DNA from: Corynespora cassiicola | Lineage: Eukaryota > Ascomycota > Dothideomycetes > Pleosporales > Corynesporascaceae | Direction: 5' to 3' | DNA length: 64,000 bases | Assembly: GCA_022059125.1 (NCBI GenBank) | Contig: JAEUWY010000005.1 | Span: forward strand, 2,728,001 to 2,792,000 | Shown: one piece after another, positions 46,990 through 59,587 of the stretch | Numbering within the stretch: position 1 is the first letter of the stretch | Layout of the letters: each line of letters opens with the position of its first letter | The notes under the pieces: generated by a model | What the model saw: the letters and a program-made list of their open reading frames with translations, nothing else | Told to the model about the DNA's origin: nothing | Database searches by the model: none | Made by a program: the position numbers and the translations under genes

Positions 46990-48696
46990 ATGACGGCGCC
47001 CACTGCACCCGCACTCTACGGACCCGAAGATCAGATCTTCGAAGACCCCACCCCAGTAATTGATGTTTCGAGCCTGCCGCGGCTTTCCGACGAGCAAGTC
47101 TTTTTGACTTATGAAATTGAACGCACCGTGAAGGAGATTCGTGAGGGAAGATGGAAGAGGATCGCATTGCAGTTTCCAGACCATATGCTGATAGATGCGC
47201 CGAGGGTCTACGATGCATTAACAAAGGGTCTGGGAAATGCGCGAAAAGGGCAGAACGGGGCAAAATCCGAGGGACTGCAGAATGGGACAGAAGTTCAGGA
47301 TCTGGCCCAAAAGGTTGAAGAGGCGACAATCAAGGAGCAAAAGGATACAGAGGAGAGACTTTTTATCCTGGGAGATACTTCGTATGGCGCATGCTGCGTC
47401 GATGAAGTGGCTGCCGAGCACGTCGACGCCGACGTCGTTGTGCACTATGGCCGCTCGTGTCTCTCTCCTCCATCCCGCCTCCCTGTGATATACGTCTTCA
47501 CGGAACGGCCCCTCGACCTAGATGCTGTACTATCTAACTTTCAAGAAACCTACCCTGACAAATCGCAAAAGACCATCCTCATGGCCGACATCCCCTACGC
47601 GCACCACATCCCCACACTCCACAACCGCCTCCAATCCCTAGGCTACACCCACACCCACGCCACCGAAATCGTACACAACCCCTCCTCCCTACTTCCAAAC
47701 CGCACCGTGCCTGCCGAAGCCAGCGCCGACGAGTCCGCACTCCGAGACTACCACCTCTTCCACATCTCGGACCCGCCCACCTCCCTCCTCCTCACCCTCG
47801 CCTCCCGCGTCGCATCCACGCACATCTATCCCACCTCCGTACCCACCCCGAGCGCAACACTGGCCTCCACCGCCATGACGCTGCGCCGCCGCTACGCGCT
47901 AATCTCGCGCCTCGCGTCGGAACCCGTCTTCGGCATCCTCATCAATACGCTCTCGGTCAAGAACTACATGCACATTGTCTCGCATGTGCAGGCGCAGATC
48001 GCGGCCGCGGGCAAGAAGCACTACACGTTTGTCGTGGGCAAAGTCAACGCGGCGAAAGTGGCAAACTTCAGCGAGGTAGGCGGTTGGGTCGTGATTGGGT
48101 GTTGGGAGAGTAGTCTTGTCGAGGGAGACGCGTTTTGGAAGCCCGTCATCACGCCGTTTGAGCTGGGGGTTGCGCTGCAGAGGGACGATGAGAGGGTTTG
48201 GACGGGGGAGTGGAGGGGGGATTTTCAGGCGCTTTTGGACGGAGAGCCGCCTGCGGGCGAACATCCTGCAACGGCAACGGCAACGGCAACGGCAACGTCA
48301 ACGGCAGACCAAGATGCGGAATATGCGTCCGAGGAGGAATCTGCACCTCCGGAATTCGACCTCCGCACCGGTCGCTATGTTTCTCACTCTCGCCCCTTGC
48401 ACACTTCTGCCCCGCGCCTCACAAACTCTTCCACCACCACCACTACTTCCTCCGAGTCCAAGGCTCAGCCCACGTCCTCCTCCGCCCTCGCTAAGCGCGC
48501 AGACACGACCCTCGCAACCGTCGGCGGCGTCGTTTCCCCCGGAGCAGAGTTCCTGCGCTCACAGCGTACGTGGCAAGGTCTTGGGAGCGACTACAAAGAC
48601 CAGGATGAGGAAGGGAGGGGCGAAGCGGCCGTCATGGAGGAGGGTCGGAGTGGGATTGCTAGAGGATATCGAGTTGGGGAGGGGGGAAAGCACTAG
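46990..48696 (+). CDS. dph2: diphthamide biosynthesis protein DPH2
   Basis: A single-exon protein of 568 residues. The start at 46990 (MTAPTAPALYGPEDQIFED) matches the family; the frame is open upstream without a family-like extension. Radical-SAM-like Dph1/Dph2 domain features are VFLTYEIERTVKEI, RIALQFPDHML, FILGDTSYGACCVDEVAAEH (20-residue core GDTSYGACCVDEVAAEH), VVHYGRSCLSP, FGILINTLSVKNYMHIV, FVVGKVNAAKVANFSEVGGWV and GCWESSLVEGDAFWKPVITPFEL. The C-terminal tail has FDLRTGRYV and QRTWQGLGSDY. With Dph1 it forms the heterodimer that starts diphthamide synthesis on the elongation factor 2 histidine. An ACGGCA repeat near 48275-48305 encodes a (Thr-Ala)n stretch in a variable loop. Confidence 0.93.
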   Translation: MTAPTAPALYGPEDQIFEDPTPVIDVSSLPRLSDEQVFLTYEIERTVKEIREGRWKRIALQFPDHMLIDAPRVYDALTKGLGNARKGQNGAKSEGLQNGTEVQDLAQKVEEATIKEQKDTEERLFILGDTSYGACCVDEVAAEHVDADVVVHYGRSCLSPPSRLPVIYVFTERPLDLDAVLSNFQETYPDKSQKTILMADIPYAHHIPTLHNRLQSLGYTHTHATEIVHNPSSLLPNRTVPAEASADESALRDYHLFHISDPPTSLLLTLASRVASTHIYPTSVPTPSATLASTAMTLRRRYALISRLASEPVFGILINTLSVKNYMHIVSHVQAQIAAAGKKHYTFVVGKVNAAKVANFSEVGGWVVIGCWESSLVEGDAFWKPVITPFELGVALQRDDERVWTGEWRGDFQALLDGEPPAGEHPATATATATATSTADQDAEYASEEESAPPEFDLRTGRYVSHSRPLHTSAPRLTNSSTTTTTSSESKAQPTSSSALAKRADTTLATVGGVVSPGAEFLRSQRTWQGLGSDYKDQDEEGRGEAAVMEEGRSGIARGYRVGEGGKH

Positions 48697-49157
48697 ATGG
48701 TGCGGGCTTGTATACGAAGAAAAGCTAGTTTGGCGTTGGTGGGACGGGGCGTATAGAACTGGGTAAGGGGACTACCCATCACATCGCATCATGTACACGG
48801 AGGATCATGCATCCATCCCCTTCCAAAACAAAAAAAGCAGACTGCCACGCAAATGATTCTCTTAAAAGCTATTCCCCTCCTGCCATCTGAGGAAAGACCC
48901 ATATCATCCTGCGCCAACGCAAGGTATCTCAGGACCCCTAAACCCCGTCCAAATCCATCCCATCGCCCAAGAATGAGTATTTGGGGTTTCAAAAAAAAGA
49001 AGAAGAAAAAGGTACAAGGACAAATAATAAGACTCCATAAAACATGCCCGACCAAATCTAATCAATACATGTCGCCCGGCTCCTTGAGCTGCATTCGGTG
49101 ATAAACTCGCGGGCCAGCGCCCAACGCCAATGATGAACAACCACGCCAGCGATTGCT
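48697..49157. other. convergent 3' intergenic region
   Basis: Shared 3' flank of DPH2 and the RSC9 gene. An A/G-rich tract (48990-49015) is visible. No gene. Confidence 0.5.
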
Positions 49158-52100
49158 CTACCCCCCACCCTCGGCAATCGCCTTGAGCAAGCCGCCCATG
49201 TACGCCTTGAGCGTCAAATTATGCGCCAGCACGAAATACAACTGCTCCTTTACGGGCGCGAAGACGCGGGGCACCCATCCCGCCTTCTGCTCTTCTTCCT
49301 GCTCCTCGCGCTCGCGCTCCTCGTTCTCGCGGAGATGTGCTTCGCGCGCCGCATCGCTGAGGCGGGGCTTCTTGCCGCCTGTGTCGCGATGGTGGTCTGG
49401 GCTACCGAGGGATTTACTGAACGTGCGCTTGTGTTTCGGCGACTCTGGGACTTCGTGGATGGGTGGGGGGGGAGGTAGCTTTCCGAGTTGGCGGGCCATG
49501 TTGCGGAGGACGAGAACGGAGGCGAGGGGGAGGCCAGCGGCGTCGTTGCCATCGTCTGCCGTGGCCGTATTGTAGTAGCGAAAGTTGGGACCGGGCTGTT
49601 GAGATGGGGCTGCAGCGCCATTGCGGCCGCCGTTGAGACCATAGTTGTTGTATCTGCCACCCATGCCCAGGCTACTGAGGCCGACGGGTTGGCCGAATTG
49701 CGGCTGGAAACTTTCATGGCCGACTTGCCCTGAAATAGTCAAAGAAGTTGAATTTGACAATCGGCGGTTGTGTTTGGCATGGAGGGCTTGTCGTATGCTG
49801 GTATCTGGTAAATGCGTCTTGATGTGTTGGCCAACCTCGAAAGCCGACTCCGTTCCAGACGGGTTAAAATGAGTGCACCCGCCCCAGTGGCAAAAGTACC
49901 TTGTAGACTGAGATTTTGAGACATCACCATTCTCCATGTCGACGTCGGGCTTCTGGTCCAGAAGCCACTTTCCATTTTCGTCGCGGACAATCTTCAAATG
50001 AGTCGAAACAACGTGTTCCCACATGGCCTTGACACCCGAAGTGTATTCGCCGCATTCGAGCTTTGCGGCAGAGTGCTTAGTGTCCGAATAGCCGTTCAGC
50101 ATAGTCGGTGGATGCCAGCAACAGCGCATATACTGCTTTTTGGTCGTGGGGTCGACCGGCACGGAACGGGGTCGGATACCCTTGATTGTGTACTTGGGTT
50201 GTCCGCCCACAGTCAAAACCTGCGCGGATGCGCCTCCGAACGTTGTCGAAACATTGGTAATGAAGTCCTTGGCAGGCATCAACGCTTTGAACGACTGGTT
50301 TCCAGTCATTGCATCTGTGAACGCCGTGTTGTAGGCGGACCATAGCTGGATCTGTGTTATTTCCCCAGAGGGGTCCTCCTCAAAGCAAGTCCGCAGCCAT
50401 TGCGAGCTGCGTTCGGGTTCGTCCAGGGTTACCAACTGCTCAATTATTGCAGAGGATAGCTTGGGCGCAGCATCGGCTTGCGATGAGGACTTTGACGATT
50501 TCGGCGTGCTTCGTCGCTCTTCATATGCAATTGCACCGTACTGGAGCAGACGGACGAGCTGATTCACCAGACCCTCGATGTTTACTTCCTTCACGAGCAT
50601 CTCGACGTTATCGACAAAGCCGGTGAAGAGATAGAGAAAATCGAGACAGGCATTGCGTAGCTCTTCATCCTCCACCAACAGCCAATCGCATATCGACTGA
50701 AGCGTCTTCTTTGGAACATCCGTAAGTCTGTTGGTGACCTCGAGATTCATGGATATCCGTCCCAACGCTCTCAATGAAGTGATGATCTTTCCCCTGTCTT
50801 CTGAATCCACCTGGGCAAGCAGTGAGCGGTAGAGGGGATCCTGGGGGGATAAGACCCAAAACCTAGTCAGCTGTTCAGCAATCTCCAGAGCATAGTGCTG
50901 AAGTTCGATGATTGTCGGATGATTAGGTAGATTAAGGACAATAACAATGAGGTCGCGAATCGCAGGAATATTGGAGGCGTAGTAAGCGTTCTCGTGCAGC
51001 ATGACCATGTTCCGGATAATAAGTGCGGCTTCATTGACCATTCCGAGGAGCTTCGCATTCTCCTCCGGGAGCAAGTCGTCCTTGATATCAAGCGTCTCTA
51101 GCGCTTGTATCCTCTGGAGAAGGTCACTCGTACTAGCAAGGCCGTTGAGTGTATTGGGCTGATCGAACTCGTCCTCCACATAGGAAATCTCCCACTTGAT
51201 GTCGAAGAAAAGAGAAGCCACCTCAATAACCTTTCCGATCAAGGCGTCGGCAAGACCCGGAAACTGCGCAAACTGATATTTGTCGCCGCGCTCATGGGAT
51301 ATTTTGACCAAGTGGTGGAGCGCATAGGCCTCCTCCTCCGGCTCTTTTGACCGTAAAGCATGAAGTGCACGCAAGTAAATGTTGGGGCCGGGAAACCCAG
51401 TACCGGGGAGCATGATACCCTTCGTGGGCACGGGCCTGTTCTTGCGATTCACAATGTACTTTTTGCGCATGTTGTTGAAGAAGTCGGGGTTATTCGCCGG
51501 GGTAGTCACGGGCTTCATAGTCGACGGAACAGCGATGCGCGGCTCGTAGTTTGCAATGGCCATGGCGGCGGCACTCGTTCCATACGCGCCGTTGGGCTGG
51601 GGAGAGTTCAAGTTGCCGGTAGACTGGCGAGTCTGGCGCGTCGATACTTCGGGCTGAAAGAGAACTCGCTGCGGCGGCGCATGGCGAAGGGCTGGCTGAG
51701 AATTAGCAAGGGGCTACACAGGGTACAAAATCAGCCTGGATACCTCTCGTCACCCGGCCGGTGCTGCCAGGATCGTCAACGTCCATCTTGTCTCCGCGGG
51801 GGGTCTTGTGTTCGCCGTCCTCGTCTGATTCCTCAGAGTCTTCGTCGCCGTTCCGTAGGCGTTCGGCTTCCCTGCTAGCTGGGCGAAAGTAGTTCTCGAC
51901 AGTGCGGTTCAGCAGGTCGCCGCCCTTGGCTGACACGTCCTCGAGGATCTCTTTGGGCGGGGGTTCGCGTTTGTGAACTGTTGAGATTTCGTATGCGCTA
52001 TCAACGTGATTTACGTCAGCAGTTTGCGCCGGCTGGTGGGCGGTGGGGGACGTACGCGAGGTTCTTGTAGTAGGCGCTTTTCACTAGGAATGCCTGAGTG

Positions 52101-52428
52101 GTGAGGTTGGAGCTTCCAGGGAGGAATTCACCAGCGAGTCGTCTCCAGGCAAGCTTGTTATTCTTGGTGTCGGAGACCTTATCATAGCCACCCTCGTTGA
52201 TGACGCGTTTGTAGAGACGCAGCAAGTCGATATGCCGGCTGCCGACCTTGGGTTCGCGGTCAAGGAACGTCCTGGGCGGGCACGGCGGTCAGTCCATGCG
52301 GGTGCGGCCGCGACGCGCAAACGAAGCACCTACCCTCGTTTCTCGTGGTATTCTGCCAATTTCTCAATAAACTCCTCGTACTCCGACGTGCGCTCGATGG
52401 AAGCCTCGCGCGGTTTGTTCGGCGCCAT
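49158..52428 (-). CDS. rsc9: RSC9-like ARID subunit of the RSC chromatin remodeller
   Basis: Four exons (52428-52334, 52271-52056, 51997-51744, 51691-49158) give 1032 residues. Residues about 12-110 form an ARID/BRIGHT DNA-binding domain (EYEEFIEKLAEYHEKRG, FLDREPKVGSRHIDLLRLY, GGYDKVSDTKNNKLAWRRLA). An acidic linker leads to TRALRHAPPQRVLFQPE and a long helical-repeat region with WVLSPQDPLYRSLL and CLDFLYLFTG. An RFX-like DNA-binding region follows (YMRCCWHPPTML), then a C2H2-type finger (YFCHWGGCTHFNPSG ... IKTHLP) and a basic/acidic tail. This order is that of fungal Rsc9 and animal ARID2. It acts in the nucleus in nucleosome remodelling. The last acceptor is the second of two AGs (51692), which alone keeps frame. 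Confidence 0.9.
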
Positions 52429-52782
52429 GATGCAGCGGGCGCTCTCACCTGGGGCTCCGTTGTGTAGAAACGGAATACATCCACGGGGAAACGTACTGGC
52501 TGGACCGAATCGGGCTGGTGCAGCGGGATCCGTGAATGTCTCAATGGCGCGGCGCGCTGGGTCGCGGTGAAGATGAACGCCAGAATGCGAAGCTCGAAAG
52601 TTCCTGGATGCGCCGCTAGCTCGCACGGGCCCCTGTCTCGATCACGTGAGTGCGCCCTTGCACCACGACCGTGACTTCCGCCGCCGTCATCCTTCACGCA
52701 CCAACGCACCCTGCTCTCAACGTGGCCTCGAGAGTGAAGCAATTAATCAACTATCGCTGAACTAACATCTTTTACTGACGTC
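52429..52782. promoter_or_regulatory. 354-base divergent promoter of RSC9 and the Rec114-like gene
   Basis: Short gap between two divergent genes; CG-rich on the RSC9 side. No other feature. Confidence 0.5.
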
Positions 52783-54351
52783 ATGCCCTCTTCGCAGCTC
52801 TCCACTTTCCCGCTGGCCAAATTCTCCGCCGCGCAACATGCTGCCAGCGCGTCGCCGCCATTTGACTGGAAGAACACTACCGGTGACCTTGTACTCGTCT
52901 TTGACAGCTTCAGATCGGGCAGTCCATCTTCACAGTATCTGAAGGTTGTACAGAAGACGCAGGTCCTGGTAGAGTATCTTTCTGGCAGACGCAGCTGTCG
53001 CTTTACTGACCTTGTGGAAGGAAATGATTGAGATTGAGAATCTAATTGACCATGCCAACATCATCGCCAGAGAGAAAGAAGCACGAGGTCAAGCTATAGA
53101 CCCCGACGGCCTTCCTATCGTCGCTATTGTTCGATCGCCTGCTGTCGCCATACGCTACAGTCTCCAAGGACCACCCTACCAGGTAAGATCGCCTGGATTT
53201 GATGCAGGCTCCAGACTCACGGAAGGTACAAGTGGCGTCGCATCCAGATGCGCTTCACAACTTCTGCAGACTACGAGACCGTCGTCAATCATTTGCGCTT
53301 CCTTGGCCTCCACATGAGAACACAGCCTGCACGGCCGCAGACTGGCACTACAGCAGCTGCCACTCACGTTAGTGGAAATCATGGCTCAGTATCTTCGTCC
53401 CCAAATTTGCAGATTCAGGAGCTTCGGCCCCAAACTGCTGGGATGGCTGTTGACTCCTACTCTCCTTGTCCGTCAACTTTTGATCTGTCCAAACCAGTGC
53501 CCCTAGAATATACGAATACCAACTCTTTGCCTTTCACGTCTCCAAGCACTCCCAGGTATGAACAGCATCATCTTTGTCAATCAGAAATTGCAGGGCTACC
53601 TGAGTCGCTCCAGCCACCTCAATACTTGACCCAGCCCTCGTCATCATCCTCGAGGCCAAGTTCATCTTCCTCTCAAATTTCCCCTGTGCGGAGCCTCCCC
53701 TCAGGATTGACGTCTTTTGAAAAGCGATTTCCCAAAACGACGAGTTTTTCGGTTTTTGCCGACCGCCCAGCAACCTGTGAGGGCACAGTGCCTCCAAGAA
53801 GGCAGCTTCCCTTTGAGAAGCCATCTACCCCGGTCTCATCTGGCAGCGATTCGCATCGGCCCGGGTCAGCTTCTATGCCCCCACCTCTTCGCCCAGCTTC
53901 GTCCTATGGCGACTCGAAAACTGTAGCAACAGCCCGTGCTATTGGCGATGTAATCGACTTCGCACCGCTACCTCGACCAACCCCGGTCCAAAAGCGAGCA
54001 AGATCGAGCTCTAATACCTCGGTTGGCATTAGTTGTGACCGACCGCCTGCTCCTTTGTCTTCGAATGTGCGAGGTAATCTGCACGAGAGCTCTACCACTC
54101 CACCGCTCTCATCGCATGACAGGGCAGCTAGTATAGAAGATGGGTTCAATACTAGCGAAGCGCGTGTGTTGGCTGACATTACTGCAACGACCGAGGCCAA
54201 TACAAGAGGGCTGGCTGAATATGCCTCGCTTTCCAATGAACAAAGGGCCCTTCAGCTGAACAACTTCATACTGCAGCATCTTGAAGACGACAATTTTTTG
54301 GCCTTGGCGCAAGATATGGAGGTGTGCTGGGGTCGGCTGGCTTTACGTTGA
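52783..54351 (+). CDS. probable Rec114-like meiotic recombination protein
   Basis: My exons are 52783-52968, 53021-53182 and 53233-54351, 488 residues in frame; the first intron has a CTGAC branch word and an AAG end, the second also ends AAG. The N-terminal 170 residues look like a small beta-rich domain: FDWKNTTGDLVLVFDSF, LPIVAIVRSPAVAIRYSL, and WRRIQMRFTTSADYETVVNH, which resembles the end of the Rec114 PH-like domain. A long Ser/Pro-rich disordered middle follows. The last 30 residues (LEDDNFLALAQDMEVCWGRL) form an amphipathic helix like the C-terminal Mei4-binding helix of Rec114. Rec114 with Mei4 and Mer2 activates Spo11 breaks in meiosis. I judge this from fold-level resemblance; the family is very divergent, so the call is tentative. 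Confidence 0.5.
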
Positions 54352-54644
54352 ACTACAAATGCGGAAGATGTAGCGAATGAAATTTTTCCAATTTAGAATT
54401 GGCTGGGGTGAACGATATTAAACCTGTCGACACAAGCTCATAGACCTACGCAAATGCGAAATCATATTTCCCCAGGAATATCATTTCATATCTTTAGGGA
54501 CTCTACACCAAAACTTTGTCTCTCGCAGAACGTCATAACTTCATCCGATTTACAACCCTTGGTATCATTTTCGTCACCAAACAGAATACGCTTATCAAAA
54601 CCCGCTTTGTGGTGTAAAGGCAATCCAATCTGAAGTACCGAGCA

Positions 54645-55921
54645 TTACTCTCTGATTACTTCAACCTCTTTTTGAATAGTGATTCCGCTGCAGTCCAGCC
54701 TCTGATCGTATCGACCGCTCGACCGACTCTGGGCCCTGGGCACAAAAGTGTCGTTGGCTGGTATGATTTTCTCCTCACTTTCGTTCACCTCCGTTCTTAG
54801 GACGCTGACGTCGTACTGATCCTTCGCTTTTCGAAAGCCCAATCGTGAAGTGCCGTGCGACCCGCTTCGATTCGATAACTCGTGTGATTCATGTCCGTCC
54901 GAGAGTTTGTTGCTGGATGAATAACCGGATGAGCCCATTGGATCTTTGCCCCAAAAACGACGGGTGAAGAGCGGACGAATCATAGTGGCTTGACCAATAA
55001 TGACTGCCACGACATCTTCGCGACAAGACCAGATGGCAGCGGTTTCGCCTTTTTGGAGCTTTTAAAAATCAGAAGTGGATCGCATACAGTCATGGACAAG
55101 CAAATACTCACTGCGAGAACAAAGTAAACGCGAAGGATTGCGGCAATCATGATGAAGATGCCGGCGCCGAACATGATCATCAAACCGATCTTGCGGCCCC
55201 ATGATATCTTCAAGGGGACGATGATAGGGATGGGTATGAGGATGATGCAAATATCGGTCGTTAGATTCAGAACGAGGATAGTGATCAAAAACGCCGGACT
55301 TTGCGGCATGCAGTATTCTGGAAGCTGTCAACGAAATTCTTGGAAAGGAGTGATCCCACATACTCCCCGGATCCGGAAGGATTTGCCATAACTTATGAAA
55401 TGGGCGACACGCGCTGGTCAACAAGATCCAGATTGAAACTCCTGTGATCACCACAAACATCATAGTTGGCACTATGAATTTCTTTACCCATATATGGCTT
55501 ACAACCCGCCTGTACAAGAAAAGCATATTCAGCTTGAGCGACCAGATGAGGCCAATATACGTATACCATCCAACCATGAACCACTTGGTTCCTTTTTGGC
55601 GAGTTGCTGCTTGCTCTGGTGTGAAGGATAGGCGTTGCTCCATTGTCAAATGGGAAGTATCTCCCGTGCCGCCCACGATATGAGCCGCTACAGTCATTCC
55701 GGTGTAACAAGCCTACAACCCTCAATTTAGTGCCCTTGATTAATATTCGGCTCAATGAGATAACTCACCCACCCGAACCAGATCAGATAGTCATCAGGAT
55801 GATATCCGGAGATCCCGACCAACTTGGTCCGAGAAAAGACCCTTAGGATGATGGCAACACTTCCAAAACCGAACAGCGTCCATGTCTCAATAAGTGCTGC
55901 CTCCAGAGGAGTCACTGTCAT
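54645..55921 (-). CDS. SAT4/rhodopsin-domain integral membrane protein (PTH11-related)
   Basis: Four exons (55921-55769, 55712-55364, 55317-55112, 55058-54645) give 373 residues. Seven hydrophobic segments are visible, with family landmarks RVFSRTKLVG, HPDDYLIWFGW, WYTYIGLIWSLKLNMLFLYRRV, SACRPFHKLW, CMPQSPAFLITILVLNLTTD, LIPIPIIVPLKISWGRKIGL and GETAAIWSCREDVVAVIIGQ. The cytoplasmic tail is Ser/Arg-rich. This is the large fungal family often named rhodopsin-domain or SAT4, related to the PTH11-type receptors without a CFEM domain. Its role here is unknown. The final join was chosen (LQKGETAAIW) because it restores the family sequence. Confidence 0.85.
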
Positions 55922-57692
55922 GACTGCGAGAAGTGAGTAGCCAGAGTCAGCGCCAAATTCCGATGATTTAAAGGCTTGACTGATGAGCCAACCCAGATGT
56001 TGCAGGAGATTACACGTCTATAAACTCTCGCTGTCCCCGAAACACCGACCCCCCGTGCGCTCAGGTCAAGCACCTTGTCAAAATTTCAACGATGGATTAT
56101 TTTTGATCGGGTCTTTCCAGGATTTCTTCTCGGCGCCCGGACAAGTAATGACAAACATGTCTATGCGCATGAAAATCCAGGCATTTTTGCCTTGGGCCTC
56201 GAAAAGCTGTCACATGATCGATTGCCGACCAGTAGCAGAGCTGAGCTTGCTCACCGCAAAGAGATCCATGCGGTTATCCAGTCTTGTCCATCTCCTATCT
56301 GCCCAGGCACACATGGTACGTAACGGAGATCATGGATCATGATTCGTGGTGCGTTACTCAAGTATGCCTGCGATTGGTACGGAACAACAGTACCATGCGC
56401 CTATATTCCTGCAATGACGACTTACTCATTTTGGGAAAAGACAGACCTGTAATGGTGGAGAAAAGAGGGTCTTCGGCGTAAGGGATGCGGCAAAGCCCGC
56501 AACCGTTGCCATCACTGAAACTGTAAATCGGTCGCTTTCTCCCCACACTTTATACTAGCCTCCAATTCAACCATGCACGCATGTTTCAAGGATTTGTCTT
56601 AGATATTTCATCATAAAAAAAGGCTTTGATCATACTTGTACAACCTAGATTAATGCGACAGCATTTGAGCTACACGCCTGAAATCGGGCCTTCTACAACG
56701 TCCATGAGTAGTCAACGTGATGTGACAGATCAAAGTGGAGAAGCGAGTAGGGGCGATGCGGATCTTATGTAGGAAAGCGGCGTTATACATAGCCGAATTA
56801 TGAACGGCCCGAGAGGGTTTTTCATGGTGTGCCACTCAAGCTGCAAATCAAAGCTCACGACAAGACTTGAATGCTCGGCATTTAAACAGATTTGGCTAAA
56901 CGGCCGTAATAATCGTACGTTGTCAAACGGGCACGCCGTTCCTTCGGGTCGCGTGGGGCTGGGACGTCCCGCCAAGCCGCAATCCCTATCCCTGTACGCG
57001 CGGCACACATCCGGTTCCCGCCATGAAAGGGTCTATCAACACAAGCTCAAACTGGATTTCGACGGTCTAGCTTGTTTCTCGGGAAATTCCTCCAATTCGG
57101 CTTTCCAAGTTTGGCGTGGATATTTTGATGATCCAGGAATGGCAAATACGCGACACTTCCCAGGAGCGTGATAGGCATAAGAATCCCGAACACACCTTCT
57201 GCCTCCTTGGGAATGTAATGTTGCAATGTCGTAGGTTATATAAGCTGACATGCGCCTGTTGTTGCTTACGCTTATGGAAGCCACAAGGTAAATGGTGCAC
57301 ATGAGCAAGCACCACGGATCAACAGTCCACCCCCAGTGCGGATGTCTAGCGCAACACGGACTTTTCGAGTCGGCAGAGATTGATGTGGAGCCGATAGAGC
57401 ATCAAGTTGTTGGTTTAAAAAAGGCTAGACATCCGAGCCAAGGAGAGTGCTGTAAAGCAGGATATTCGTTCCTGAAACCCCACTTCCCTGATCCAGGAGT
57501 TTGTCCTGGTTTTGGATGCAATACCCTTGCCAGAGCTATTGCTGACCATGAGCTAGCTAGTTCCATAATACCCTTGTATTTCATTTACCGGTGTCGGCAG
57601 TTCATGTGCCACTTCATCACTTCTTTTCCTCGGCAGAACACACAGCGACTTGTTTCAAATCTTCACTATCACATTCAACTTCTGAGTTCAAT
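55922..57692. other. 1.8 kb divergent intergenic region
   Basis: Between the membrane-protein gene and the monooxygenase gene, both transcribed outward. Only short overlapping ORFs without motifs. Presumably it contains both promoters. Confidence 0.45.
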
Positions 57693-59482
57693 ATGGGCTC
57701 GATTGATCAATTGACCATCGATGAGCTGAGGAACCTCTCTCTGAACGGTGCCACCAATAGTGCAAACGGTACAACAACCCAAGAGCTTGATGCTCTGATT
57801 GTGGGTGCCGGCTTCGGCGGCGTGTACCAGCTCAAGGCGCTTCGCGATGCAGGTTACAAGGTCAAACTCGTGGAGTGTGGCAGTGATTATGGCGGTGTAT
57901 GGTATTGGAACCGTTACCCCGGTGCCCGTGTAGACAGCTCCATCCCGCACTACGAATTCTCCGACCCAGCGCTCTGGAAGACGTGGGAGTGGAAACAGCG
58001 GTTCCCGGGTGGTGCAGAGCTACGCGACTACTTTGCATATGTCGCCGACAAATGGGATTTGAGGAAGGATACCCAGTTCAACACGTTCGTTTCGTCCGCT
58101 ACTTGGGATGATGCCGAGGCCAGGTGGACCGTGAAGACGAAAGCTGGAAAAACGTACAAAGTCCAGTTTTTACTCCTAAATACCGGGTTTGCTGCCAAGA
58201 GGTACATTCCGGGCTGGAAAGGCATTGACTCATTCAAAGGTATGTTCCCACCATGCTCACATGCCCATATCGATGCTAATATTTCCATCCAAGGAACCTT
58301 CCTCCATCCTTCTTATTGGCCTCATGAAGAGCCCGACCTCAAAGGAAAAAAGGTGGCCGTGATTGGCACCGGCTCCACCGGAATCCAAATTGCTCAGGAG
58401 CTGAGCACGGTCGCGGGACAACTCACCGTGTTCCAGCGCACCCCTAACATGTCACTCCCAATGAAACAGGTTGACTACAAACTCCCCGAGCAGGCCATCC
58501 CGCGGGCTGACTACCCACATCTCCTCGCCCATCGCCATGACTACTTTTCCGGTTTTAGCTTCGACTTCCTCCCTCGCTCTACCTGGGATGACGATGAGGA
58601 GAAGCGCAAGCAAACATACGAAGAACTATGGGCCGAGGGCGACTTCAAGTTCTGGCTCGCGACCTACTATGACATGCTCTTCACCAAGGAGGCTAACCGC
58701 GAAGCGTACAACTTCTGGCGTGACAAGACCCGTGCTAAGATCAATGACCCCAAGGTCGCGGATATCCTCGCCCCTATGGAGCAGCCGTATGCTTTTGGCT
58801 GCAAGCGCATCTCGCTCGAGCGTGGCTACTTTGAAATCTTCAACCAGCCCAACGTGAAGCTCGTCGATGTCAGCGACAAAGGGACGCCCATTCAGGAAGT
58901 CACCGAGAAGGGGATCAAGACCACCGATGCAGAGTATGAGTTCGATTTTGTTGTTTGCGCGACTGGCTATGATGCCATCACCGGCGGCCTCGCGCAGATT
59001 GACATTCGCGGTCCATCTGGCGAGTCTCTGGCGGAGCATTGGAAAGATGGAGCGAAGACATATCTCGGCTGCTCTGTCGCGGGGTTCCCTAATATGTTCT
59101 TCAGCTATGGGCCCCAGGCCCCGACAGCCCTTTGCAATGGCCCCACGTGCGCCGAGATCCACGGAAACTGGTTCCTGCAAACCATGAACACTATGAAAGA
59201 AAAGGGCTTGAAGAAGATTGTCGCGCAGCAGGAGAACGAGGATGAGTACAAGGAGTTGATTTGGAAGTTGGCTAATGCGTCCTTGTTGCCAAGCGTGGAC
59301 TCGGTAAGTGACACTGTGCCGCAGAGGCTTATGGAGCTAATATATTTTGGTAGTGGTACATGGGCACAAACATTCCGGGCAAGCCGAGGGAGCCGTTGAT
59401 ATACCTGGGAGGGGTGCATACGTACTATAAGACTCTTCACGAGACGGCAGATAAGGGATATCCCGGGTTTACTTTATCCTAG
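57693..59482 (+). CDS. Baeyer-Villiger-type flavin monooxygenase
   Basis: Three exons (57693-58239, 58294-59303, 59354-59482) give 561 residues, start MGSIDQLTIDEL. The FAD-binding Rossmann motif GAGFGG is at residues 38-43 and the NADPH-binding motif GTGSTGIQ near 205-212. Between them, rebuilt across the first intron, lies FKGTFLHPSYWP (residues 181-192), which fits the Baeyer-Villiger fingerprint FxGxxxHxxxWP. Other conserved parts are GGVWYWNRYPGARVDSS, FVVCATGYDAITGG and GPQAPTALCNGP. Type I enzymes of this kind insert oxygen next to a ketone to make an ester or lactone, using NADPH and O2. The substrate is unknown. The protein is complete. It is convergent with the kinase-like gene, 105 bases away. 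Confidence 0.9.
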
Positions 59483-59587
59483 GAAAGTGGAGGATCGGGA
59501 AAGCCAAGATGTATGTTTATTAAATATACACAGCCGATAGTATGCAAAGCTTATGTCGTAATAGATATGAATTGAATTGAGAGTGGC

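Noticed and set aside
55062..55360. Unspliced extension of the membrane-protein exon 2 frame
   Set aside because: Out of frame with the next transmembrane segments; a GT..AG intron at 55363-55318 restores the family.
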